NCBI GenBank assembly: GCA_903894655.1
Contig: CAITQY010000438.1
Location: 1 to 10,537 of the forward strand
Direction of reading: 5' to 3'
DNA length: 10,537 bases
Origin: an uncultured Gemmatimonadota bacterium
GTDB lineage: Bacteria; Gemmatimonadota; Gemmatimonadetes; Gemmatimonadales; Gemmatimonadaceae
Shown: positions 1 to 7,489 of the stretch, piece after piece
Layout: each line of letters begins with the position of its first letter
How positions within the stretch are numbered: position 1 is the stretch's first letter
Notes under the pieces: generated by a model
Told to the model about the DNA's origin: nothing
The model's input: the letters and a program-made list of their open reading frames with translations, nothing else
Database searches by the model: none
Translations under genes and position numbers: made by a program

Positions 1-50
1 ACCACGAGCGCAGCCCCGCGGCGCGGGCGACGGCACGATGTACGGGTCAT
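1..50 (-). CDS. gspK: T2SS minor pseudopilin GspK, N-terminal fragment (cut by window start)
   Basis: Only the first 16 codons are visible: an ATG at 50-48 followed by MTRTSCRRPRRGAALV. An arginine-rich leader, then Gly, then the start of a hydrophobic run is the N-terminus expected of a type II secretion pseudopilin. The RRG-AALV form recalls GspK, which typically starts with RG-ALV/I and continues VLW. The start overlaps the stop of the preceding gspJ-like gene by four bases (ATGA), which implies translational coupling. GspK normally caps the pseudopilus tip with GspI and GspJ, and gene order H-I-J-K agrees with this call. The identification rests on 16 residues plus context, so it is an inference. 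Confidence 0.6.
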   Translation of the reverse strand, partial: MTRTSCRRPRRGAALV

Positions 51-655
51 GAGCGCGGCCGCTCCAGGGGGGCCAGCACGACGCGCAGTGGCCGCGATGC
101 GTCGTCCGCGGACCCCAGGTCAACGGCGTGCTGCCATGTCAGCTCAATCGCGCGAGGGCGGTCCTGCGCAATCGGCCAGTCGGCGCGCCACCCCGCGGCC
201 GCCAGCGTGGTCGCGTGCTCCAGGGCGCGCACGTCAAAACCAGTCACCGGCGACAGCGTGGCGGTCAGAGGGGACGCGTCGATCTCGCCGACCGCGGGGG
301 TGGCACGCATCACCAACGTCGAATCCCGCAGGGCCACTTCCACCCGCCAGACGCCACCGGTGCCGTACGGCTCACGCACGCCGGTTGACAGGAAGCGGAG
401 GACCGGCGTCGTGCCGGTGCGATCCACTACGAGTAACGGCTCGTCGACCTGTTCGGCGCGTGGGGCGTGGCGCAGCATGTCCGTGAGCACGGCTCGCACC
501 CGACTGTCTGATTCGGTGCGTGCCGCATGCCGTTGGATCCGTGCGGCGGTGCTGCGGGCGGCCGACAGGGCCATGCCGGCGGTCGTCAGCGCGAGGCCCG
601 TTACCGTGATCGCCACGATCACTTCGAGCAGGGTGAATCCCAGACGCGGTCGCAT
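47..655 (-). CDS. gspJ: T2SS minor pseudopilin GspJ-like, prepilin-type
   Basis: A protein of 202 residues with a textbook class III prepilin signal: MRPRLG, cleavage after Gly6, then FTLLEV with Glu at mature position 5 and a hydrophobic helix to about residue 27. The prepilin peptidase GspO/PilD would cleave and N-methylate it, and it would join the pseudopilus in the inner membrane and periplasm. Length fits GspJ, which is usually near 200 residues. It lies third in an H-I-J-K order. The region GTGATG gives two possible starts: ATG at 655, sharing its A with the TGA of the upstream gene, or GTG three bases earlier at 658. I prefer ATG because TGATG is a common coupling junction. Its own stop overlaps the next start (ATGA). 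Family assignment beyond prepilin-like protein depends on length and order. Confidence 0.72.
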   Translation of the reverse strand: MRPRLGFTLLEVIVAITVTGLALTTAGMALSAARSTAARIQRHAARTESDSRVRAVLTDMLRHAPRAEQVDEPLLVVDRTGTTPVLRFLSTGVREPYGTGGVWRVEVALRDSTLVMRATPAVGEIDASPLTATLSPVTGFDVRALEHATTLAAAGWRADWPIAQDRPRAIELTWQHAVDLGSADDASRPLRVVLAPLERPRS

Positions 656-948
656 CACGGCGTGCGCTCCACGAGACGGGTGAGCCGGAAGCTGCCACCG
701 CCCGCTGTCGGCACGTCGATCTCGAGGAGGTCGAGGCCATCGCGCCAGACACGACGGGTGACGCGCGTGGTGCCCGACGCCGGGCCCCCGCTGCTCACCG
801 TGGCCAGTTCCGCTTCAGCGTGGGCCACCGCCTGCGTCCACGACGCGCTGCTCCGCTGCAACGCGGCGGCGCCTCGTGTCGCGTCGAGGCAGACCACGGC
901 CGTGACCGCAAGCAGCAGGCTGGCGATGATCGACTCGAGCAAAGTCAC
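655..948 (-). CDS. gspI: T2SS minor pseudopilin GspI-like, short, apparent leaderless GTG start
   Basis: With the GTG at 948-946 (overlapping the upstream stop as GTGA) the protein is 97 residues and begins (M)TLLESIIASLLLAVTAVV. That is a pseudopilin helix with the conserved Glu at position 5, but no basic leader or cleavable Gly before it. The distal part (RDGLDLLEIDV) is a short strand-rich domain, and the total is shorter than the roughly 120 residues usual for GspI. Upstream in the same frame, inside the gspH 3' end, the codons read GGQRRRRGP, which looks like a basic leader. The only near start there is a CTG at 993, with no visible ribosome site. Either the start is non-canonical or the protein is made without a leader. 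Position between H-like and J-like genes supports GspI. Confidence 0.62.
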   Translation of the reverse strand: MTLLESIIASLLLAVTAVVCLDATRGAAALQRSSASWTQAVAHAEAELATVSSGGPASGTTRVTRRVWRDGLDLLEIDVPTAGGGSFRLTRLVERTP

Positions 949-1460
949 GGGGCCTCGCCGACGGCGTTGGCCGCCGAGGCGACATACCGGCAGGCGAGCA
1001 TGTCGAAGGATGCACCGGCGACGGCGGGGCCGCTGCCGGTGCTGGTGGTGGTATTGGTGGCACCCGGGCGACAGGTGCCGAGCGCGTCGACCCGCAGCGA
1101 GACGGCGGCTGCCGGCGAGGCGATCCGCCCGGTCTCGAGGATGGCCGTGCCGTCGCGGGCCGCCAGCACCCACGCGCCATCGGCGTCCACGCGCAGCCGC
1201 AATTCTTCGCCACGACGGATGGCGTCACGCCGCGCCGTCTGGATCAGCGCGTCGAGCGCGCTCCCGCTGGTGGGCCGGGAGGAGCGCCACGCCAACGGCA
1301 CGACGGCAGTGGTGATCGCGAGAATCGCGAGCACCACCAGCAGTTCGAGCACGGTCAATCCCGCGCGGGGATGGGGCTGCAGGGCACGCACAGTGCCCCA
1401 ATCTCGGAGGCGATCGGGGGAAGTCAACAACAGCCAGCTCCCCCGGACGCGCGCCGTCAC
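945..1460 (-). CDS. gspH: T2SS minor pseudopilin GspH-like, prepilin-type
   Basis: A protein of 171 residues if it starts at GTG 1460-1458, which overlaps the stop of the upstream LolA-like gene as GTGA. The prepilin motif is PRAG at 31-34 followed by LTVLELLVVLAILAI: cleavage after Gly34, Leu instead of the usual Phe at mature position 1, Glu at position 5, then a hydrophobic helix. GspH is a minor pseudopilin of the periplasmic pseudopilus. A second GTG at 1391 (residue 24) would give a 148-residue protein with a more ordinary 11-residue leader, but would lose the overlap seen at the other junctions. Near residues 124-146 there is a Thr/Ser/Gly-rich low-complexity stretch between two Cys (LGTC and DMLAC) that could form a disulfide. 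FimT-like minor pilin is the alternative, less likely given the gene order. Confidence 0.7.
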   Translation of the reverse strand: MTARVRGSWLLLTSPDRLRDWGTVRALQPHPRAGLTVLELLVVLAILAITTAVVPLAWRSSRPTSGSALDALIQTARRDAIRRGEELRLRVDADGAWVLAARDGTAILETGRIASPAAAVSLRVDALGTCRPGATNTTTSTGSGPAVAGASFDMLACRYVASAANAVGEAP

Positions 1461-2224
1461 TTCTTGATCAACGGCTTGACGGCGTCCGGGATGTCGAACG
1501 CCGTGGCCGGCGCCCCGTTGATCACCACGTTCGTGATGGTCATGATCAACTTGTTGGCACCCATGGTCACTTCGGTCTTCGTCGGGAACTTCACGCCGCC
1601 GAACTCCTTGTAGTCGGACAGCGTCGACGAGACCTGCATCGTCCCCATCTGCGACTCCTGCACCGTTTCGACGCCTACGATCAGCCCGGTGGCGACGGAG
1701 AAGTACTGCGTGGTCGCGCGCCCCGAATCCTTGCGGACGAGCTTGACCTTATAGCTCTTCTCGCCGTTGAAATCCGCGACGCCCAAGTTCTCCATCGTCG
1801 CAAAGCGGTCCACCGGGTAGAGCATATTGCCGTAGAAGTCGGCGCCTTCGAGCGTCTGCGCGAGTTCCTTGTCGCTCAGGAGACGCGGCCCCTGCATCGG
1901 ATTCGCATCCCACGCGACCACACCGTCGGTGCCTTGGAGCATCTCGCCGACGCCCGGGATCGTGCTCTTGGTGGCCGCCTTGTTCGGCGCGGCCTGATAG
2001 GCCTCCACCTCGGCGGTCAGCCCCACGGCCGGCACCTGCATCGTCGAGGTCTGCTTGAGCGACGTGATCTTCATGATCGCGTCCTTGCCGCCGATCGCGG
2101 CCACGTACTTCGCCAGGACGTCGGCCGCCGACGGGGCCGCCTGAGCCGAGAGCGGAGCCGCGAACGGAGCCGACGACAATACCAGGGCCGCCGCAGCGAC
2201 CGCGAACGAGCGCAAAGCCTTCAT
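1457..2224 (-). CDS. secreted LolA-like / outer-membrane lipoprotein-sorting-type protein
   Basis: A 255-residue exported protein. The N-terminus has a Sec signal peptide (MKALRS basic end, Ala/Val/Leu core, likely cleavage near LSAQA at 25-29). The mature part opens with the pattern YVAAIGGKDAIMKITSLKQT, followed by repeated beta-strand stretches and a C-terminal FDIPDAVKPLIKK. This pattern is common in periplasmic proteins of the LolA/LolB-like fold in Acidobacteria- and Gemmatimonadota-type genomes, where the function is mostly unknown. A lipid- or lipoprotein-binding role is a fold-based guess. The start is the ATG at 2224, with a GGAG ten bases upstream. Its stop overlaps the gspH start, so it is likely co-translated with the pseudopilins. 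It could be an accessory factor or substrate of that secretion system, or simply an operon neighbour. I do not recognise a specific gene. Confidence 0.65.
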   Translation of the reverse strand: MKALRSFAVAAAALVLSSAPFAAPLSAQAAPSAADVLAKYVAAIGGKDAIMKITSLKQTSTMQVPAVGLTAEVEAYQAAPNKAATKSTIPGVGEMLQGTDGVVAWDANPMQGPRLLSDKELAQTLEGADFYGNMLYPVDRFATMENLGVADFNGEKSYKVKLVRKDSGRATTQYFSVATGLIVGVETVQESQMGTMQVSSTLSDYKEFGGVKFPTKTEVTMGANKLIMTITNVVINGAPATAFDIPDAVKPLIKK

Positions 2225-2285
2225 AAAGACGCAGCTCCAATCGAGGAGGTGATAGAAAACCCGAGTGAGTTGTTCGCCCTACTCC

Positions 2286-3758
2286 CTACTTCGCCGTCAC
2301 CGGCCCGATCGCCCACGCGATCGCCGCGTCGAGCGCCGGATCACGCCTGGCTAACAATGCCGCCCGTGTGAGCGGCACCACGCGGTCGGGGGTGACCCCC
2401 GCCCCTTCCAACGGCTGGCCCACCGGATTCAGAAAGTCGGCGATGGCGTGATACAAAATGTCGCCATTGGGCAGCCGCTCGGGCACCGAAGGCAGGGCCT
2501 GTCCCGACGTCTGTACCCCGAACAGCTGCGCGCGGCCCAGCGCCTGCATGCCGCCGGCGAAGATCTCGGTGGTGCTGATCGAGAGCTCGTCCACCACGAT
2601 CGCCAACGGACCGGCATACGGTGACACGCCCCGCGACCGGGTGTCCACCCGGCGCGGATTGGCCACGAACTTGAGCGTGGCCCCACGCTGAATCATGGTG
2701 CCGATCGTCCGCGTGCTGTCCAGGAAATGGCCCGCGATCCCCATCGACATGCCGCCCACGCCACCGAAGTTGCCGCGGATGTCCAGAATGATCGCATCGG
2801 CATCGCGCAGCGAATCGACCGCCGCATCGAACTGCGGCGACAGAATCGGCATCCAGATGTTGAACCGGATGATGCCCACCGTCTTGCCGGCCGTCCTCAC
2901 CCGCTCAAACGTGAGCTGCGCGTTCATGGCTGGCAGGTTGCCGAACTTGGCGACCACCCCGGGCTCCGGCGCGCGCACGAGTCGCACCGTCCGGTCGGTG
3001 CCGCGCTCATCGGCGAACACCACCGTGGCCGTGTCGCCCACGGCACCGGCGAGGGCCTGGGTGGCGATCGCGTACGCCGCCAGCGCCTCACGGCGCGCGT
3101 CGGGCTCGTTGGGCATCCGGGCCAGCCGTGCGGACATCGGGCAGCCATTCACCGACTGGACCTGCCATCCGGTGCGCACGCCCGCTTGGGCGGCCGGCCC
3201 CTCCCGATCGAGCTGCGCGATCACAATCGTGCCGTCAAGATACCGCACCTCGGCACCGATCGACCCGCTCCGGTCAGGAGCCGACGTACTGCCCGAGCCG
3301 CCCCCGGACGCATCGGCGATCTCGCGCGGAATAATCGAGAAGTGCGACTGCTTCAGGCGCGCCACCATGTCCGACAGCACCGCCCGCAATTCGCCGGTGG
3401 TGCCGGCCGCGGCCGCCTTGGGGCGCAACTCGGCCCGCAGAGCCAGCCAATTCACCCCATTGTACGTCGTGTCCCAGTGCGTGCGCCCGATGATGCTCCA
3501 CGCGCTGTCGAACGTCACCAATGGGTCCGTGACCGGCGACGACGCCAGGGAGGTCGAACCCGCCCCGGACGCCGGGCCGCAGGCCGCGGGCATCGGCAGA
3601 AGGGCCGTGGGGGACGCCGCGTTCGGTGCCGCGCCGGGTGTTGAGGGCGCCACGGGAGCCCGGCACGCCCCGAAGAGCAGGGCGGTCGCCAGCACGTGCG
3701 GGAGCGGACGTCGGAACGGGGAAGGGTGCACAGTCTCAGACGAAGGATGGTCAGGCAC
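2286..3758 (-). CDS. S41-family (tricorn/CtpA-like) peptidase, predicted lipoprotein with PDZ domain
   Basis: A protein of 490 residues. A hydrophobic stretch at about 19-31 ends in LFGAC, an imperfect lipobox with Cys32, so a lipid-anchored envelope protein is likely. A low-complexity linker follows. The N-terminal cap region has RLKQSHFSIIP at 134-144, where His139 fits the catalytic His of tricorn-type S41 enzymes. A PDZ-like domain lies at about 165-265 (GPAAQAGVRTGWQVQSVNG). The S41 core has ILDIRGNFGG at 324-333 and SISTTEIFAGG at 393-403, where Ser395 is the probable nucleophile. It closes with EGAGVTPDRV at 451-460. The CtpA/Prc lysine position reads TSGQ (Gln420), so a Ser-His-Glu mechanism is more likely than Ser-Lys. 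The start is GTG at 3758; a second GTG at 3731 would give a compact signal peptide. Neither has a clear ribosome site. The substrate is unknown. Confidence 0.87.
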   Translation of the reverse strand: MPDHPSSETVHPSPFRRPLPHVLATALLFGACRAPVAPSTPGAAPNAASPTALLPMPAACGPASGAGSTSLASSPVTDPLVTFDSAWSIIGRTHWDTTYNGVNWLALRAELRPKAAAAGTTGELRAVLSDMVARLKQSHFSIIPREIADASGGGSGSTSAPDRSGSIGAEVRYLDGTIVIAQLDREGPAAQAGVRTGWQVQSVNGCPMSARLARMPNEPDARREALAAYAIATQALAGAVGDTATVVFADERGTDRTVRLVRAPEPGVVAKFGNLPAMNAQLTFERVRTAGKTVGIIRFNIWMPILSPQFDAAVDSLRDADAIILDIRGNFGGVGGMSMGIAGHFLDSTRTIGTMIQRGATLKFVANPRRVDTRSRGVSPYAGPLAIVVDELSISTTEIFAGGMQALGRAQLFGVQTSGQALPSVPERLPNGDILYHAIADFLNPVGQPLEGAGVTPDRVVPLTRAALLARRDPALDAAIAWAIGPVTAK

Positions 3759-3802
3759 TCTGGACGAATACGACCAACGGTGAGCTACGTTTCATGGAAA
3801 TG

Positions 3803-3821
3803 CCTATTCCTAAAATAGGAA
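3803..3821. promoter_or_regulatory. nested inverted repeats in AT-rich island of the divergent intergenic region
   Basis: This is the only clearly AT-rich patch between the divergent S41 peptidase (start 3758) and transaldolase (start 3950) genes. Two palindromes overlap. CCTATT (3803-3808) pairs with AATAGG (3814-3819), and TTCCTA (3807-3812) pairs with TAGGAA (3816-3821) around AAA. The plus strand contains TAAAAT at 3811-3816, a 5/6 match to a -10 box, but I see no good -35 box 16-18 bases upstream. The placement suits an operator or shared promoter controlling one or both directions. Function is inferred only from position and symmetry. Confidence 0.35.
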
Positions 3822-3949
3822 AAATCCGGCCTCGTCGCGAAACGGCGACGATCCAACATCCGCCACCGCTCGGCCTCGCCCGGGAGCGGTGTAGCACATT
3901 AGCATGAATGGTTGTGCGGTCACTCTATGTTCGCGCCTCATCCAATACT

Positions 3950-5110
3950 ATGTCTACTCGTCTCCACGCTCTGCACGCGGCCGGCCAGTCGCTCTGGCTC
4001 GACTACATCGACCGGGCCATGCTCTCCAACGGCGATCTGTCGCGACGGATCCGCGAGGACGCCCTCACTGGGCAGACGTCCAACCCGACGATCTTTGAGA
4101 AGGCCCTCGCCGAAGGAGCCGCCTACGACGCGCAGCTGGCCACGCTCGATGGCTCCCGGTCCGATCGCGAGGCCTTCGAACTGGTCGCCACCACCGACGT
4201 CCGTGACGCCTGCGACGCCTTTCGCACCGTGTATGACAGCACCGGCACGATCGACGGCTACGTCTCGCTCGAAGTCTCGCCCGATCTCGCGCGTGATACG
4301 GCCGGCACGGTGGCCGAGGCCAGACGCCTCTGGCAGATCGTCGATCGACCCAATCTGATGATCAAGGTACCGGGCACACCCGAGGGTGCCGACGCGATCC
4401 GTCAGCTCATCGCCGATGGCATCAACGTCAATGTCACGCTGCTCTTCTCGATCGACGCGCACGCTCGCGTGATCGAAGCGTTCATTGCCGGTTTGGAAGA
4501 CCGCGCCGCCGCGGGCAAGCCCGTCGCCCGCATCGCGTCGGTTGCCAGCTTCTTCATCAGCCGCGTCGACTCCGCGATCGACAAGCAGCTCACCGCGATG
4601 GCGGCCGCGAATCCGGCCGCCGCCGAGACGCTCAACGCGCTGCAGGGTCGCGCCGCCATCGCCAACGCGAAGCTCGCGTACCGGCTCTTCACCGCCACCT
4701 TCTCCAGTGCCCGTTGGGCGGTGCTCGCGGCGCAGGGCGCGCAGGTGCAACGTCCGCTGTGGGCCAGCACGAGCACGAAGAACCCGGCCTATCGCGACGT
4801 GATCTACGTCGAAGAGTTGATCGGCACCAATACCGTCAACACGCTCCCGCCGGCCACGCTCGAAGCCTTCCGCGATCACGGCGACGTGCGCGCCTCGGTG
4901 ACCGAAAACGTGGCCGATGCCGATCGCGTGCTCTCGGCCCTCGAATCGCAGGGCGTCTCGCTCCAAGCGGTGACCGACACGCTGCTGGCCGAAGGGCTGG
5001 CGTCGTTCGAGCATTCCTTCGTCACGCTGTTGTCCGGCCTGAATCGGAAGCGCGCGGCGCTTGCGAACCTTGCGTCTCCCACCGGAGCTCCCGCTGTTGC
5101 CAACCTCTGA
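3950..5110 (+). CDS. tal: transaldolase (mycobacterial/Tal-Pgi-type)
   Basis: A 386-residue enzyme of the non-oxidative pentose phosphate pathway. It moves a dihydroxyacetone unit between sedoheptulose-7-phosphate and glyceraldehyde-3-phosphate, giving erythrose-4-phosphate and fructose-6-phosphate. Visible family marks are SLWLDYIDR at 14-22, GQTSNPTIFEKA at 41-52, the Schiff-base segment NLMIKVPGT at 135-143 with Lys139, INVNVTLLFS, a SVASFFISRVD strand, and STSTKNPAYRD near 270. Length and the TSNPTIFEKA motif match the longer bacterial type also found fused to glucose-6-phosphate isomerase in some bacteria, rather than E. coli TalB. I chose ATG 3950 because homology begins right after it; an in-frame ATG at 3908 would add 14 unremarkable residues. 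Neither has a visible Shine-Dalgarno. It is the first gene of the plus-strand carbon cluster and probably carries the promoter. Confidence 0.94.
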   Translation: MSTRLHALHAAGQSLWLDYIDRAMLSNGDLSRRIREDALTGQTSNPTIFEKALAEGAAYDAQLATLDGSRSDREAFELVATTDVRDACDAFRTVYDSTGTIDGYVSLEVSPDLARDTAGTVAEARRLWQIVDRPNLMIKVPGTPEGADAIRQLIADGINVNVTLLFSIDAHARVIEAFIAGLEDRAAAGKPVARIASVASFFISRVDSAIDKQLTAMAAANPAAAETLNALQGRAAIANAKLAYRLFTATFSSARWAVLAAQGAQVQRPLWASTSTKNPAYRDVIYVEELIGTNTVNTLPPATLEAFRDHGDVRASVTENVADADRVLSALESQGVSLQAVTDTLLAEGLASFEHSFVTLLSGLNRKRAALANLASPTGAPAVANL

Positions 5111-5201
5111 TGCTGTCCTGACCATCCCGCGTACGGGACCCGAGCGCGCCGCGGCCACACCCTCCGAAGGGGCCGCCCCATCGGCGTTTCGTCGCGTACA
5201 C

Positions 5202-6602
<1,401 letters not shown>

Positions 6603-6660
6603 CCCGGCGTACCGACGCCTCGCACGGATGCGGTCACTCCACACGGTCGTGACCACATCC

Positions 6661-7440
6661 ATGCGCCTCACGTTCCTGGGAACCGGCACGAGCTTCGGCG
6701 TGCCGCAGATCGGGTGCGGCTGTGCCGTCTGCCGATCCACCGATCCGCGTGATAAGCGCACGCGGTGTGGTGCGGTGATAGAGACCGCGAGTGGCACCCG
6801 ATTGCTCATCGACACGCCGCCCGAACTGCGGTTGCAGCTCGTGGCGGCCGGTATCGGCGACATCGATGCGGTGTTGTACACGCATGAACACGCCGATCAC
6901 ATCCACGGCATCGACGATTTGCGCGCCTTCACCGTCCGACGCGCCTCGTCGCTTCCGCTGTACGGCGAAGCCGCCACGCTGGCGACCCTGCGGAGTCGCT
7001 TTCCGTACATCATCGACGAGCAGTTCCGTCCGTTGCCCGGCACCACCCGCCCCGAGGGCACCCTGATACCGATTCAGGCGGGCGTGCCGTTCACCGTGAA
7101 GGACACCGAGGTGCTGCCGATTGCCGTGCCGCATGGTCATGCGTCGGTAGTCGGATACCGTGTGGGCGACATCGCCTACATCACCGACGCGAAGCTGTTG
7201 CCCGACACGGCGCGCGCTGCGCTGGTTGGCGTTCGCGTTTTGGTGCTCAATGCGCTGTTGCGCGACCCGCATCCCACGCACCTGTCGATTGCCGAAGCCG
7301 TCGCTGTGGCGCAGGAGATCGGGGCCGAGCGCACGTACCTCACGCATCTCACGCACGAGAATGCGCACGCCGACCTCGCCGCCGAGTTACCCGCTGGCAT
7401 TCAGCCGGCGTACGACGGGTTGGTCGTGAGTCTGTCATAA
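6661..7440 (+). CDS. PhnP-type MBL-fold metallohydrolase / cyclic phosphate phosphodiesterase
   Basis: A 259-residue metallo-beta-lactamase-fold hydrolase, cytoplasmic (no signal peptide). It starts MRLTFLGTGTSFGVPQIGC. The Cys19-x-Cys21-x2-Cys24 triad followed by DPRDKRTRCGA is typical of the PhnP group, where three Cys and a His bind a structural zinc. Catalytic metal ligands are THEHADH at 74-80 (His75, His77, Asp79, His80), His158 in VPHGH, Asp176 in YITDAK, and His229 in THLTHE. His232, three residues on, fits the fourth structural-zinc ligand of E. coli PhnP. E. coli PhnP opens 5-phosphoribosyl-1,2-cyclic phosphate; here no phosphonate genes are nearby, so the substrate is uncertain and could be another cyclic phosphodiester. 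ATG 6661 lacks a Shine-Dalgarno, and a GGTCAC/GTGACC inverted repeat (6632-6654) ends six bases before it. Confidence 0.87.
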   Translation: MRLTFLGTGTSFGVPQIGCGCAVCRSTDPRDKRTRCGAVIETASGTRLLIDTPPELRLQLVAAGIGDIDAVLYTHEHADHIHGIDDLRAFTVRRASSLPLYGEAATLATLRSRFPYIIDEQFRPLPGTTRPEGTLIPIQAGVPFTVKDTEVLPIAVPHGHASVVGYRVGDIAYITDAKLLPDTARAALVGVRVLVLNALLRDPHPTHLSIAEAVAVAQEIGAERTYLTHLTHENAHADLAAELPAGIQPAYDGLVVSLS

Positions 7441-7475
7441 CCTTTGTTCTTTCGTCTTCGATCTCACGCGCTGTC

Positions 7476-7480
7476 GGGAG
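7476..7480 (+). promoter_or_regulatory. ribosome binding site of pgi
   Basis: GGGAG lies nine bases before ATG 7490. It is the clearest Shine-Dalgarno of the plus-strand cluster and fixes the pgi start; the neighbouring starts at 3950, 5202 and 6661 have none. Confidence 0.6.
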
Positions 7481-7489
7481 TGTGTTGCT

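Noticed and set aside
1020..1075. GGT/GGC-rich run inside gspH as a tandem repeat or CRISPR-like element
   Set aside because: It is a short imperfect codon run encoding Thr/Ser/Gly, with no regular unit or spacers.
655..1173. Longer 172-residue start for the GspI-like gene
   Set aside because: The added N-terminus overlaps gspH by over 220 bases and is Arg/His-rich nonsense with no helix or leader placed correctly. The GTG at 948 fits the operon overlap pattern.
2695..3783. Plus-strand open frames of 362 and 305 codons opposite the S41 peptidase
   Set aside because: The minus strand carries PDZ and S41 motifs in order. The plus-strand products have no plausible domain.
5061..5201. N-terminal extension of pyruvate kinase from TTG 5061 or 5097
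   Set aside because: Family homology begins at PRTKIV after GTG 5202, and the extension is Pro/Ala-rich and overlaps tal. It is kept only as an alternative start.
7441..7489. T-rich stretch after the MBL-fold gene as a terminator
   Set aside because: No stem precedes the T-rich bases, and pgi follows at once with a good ribosome site.
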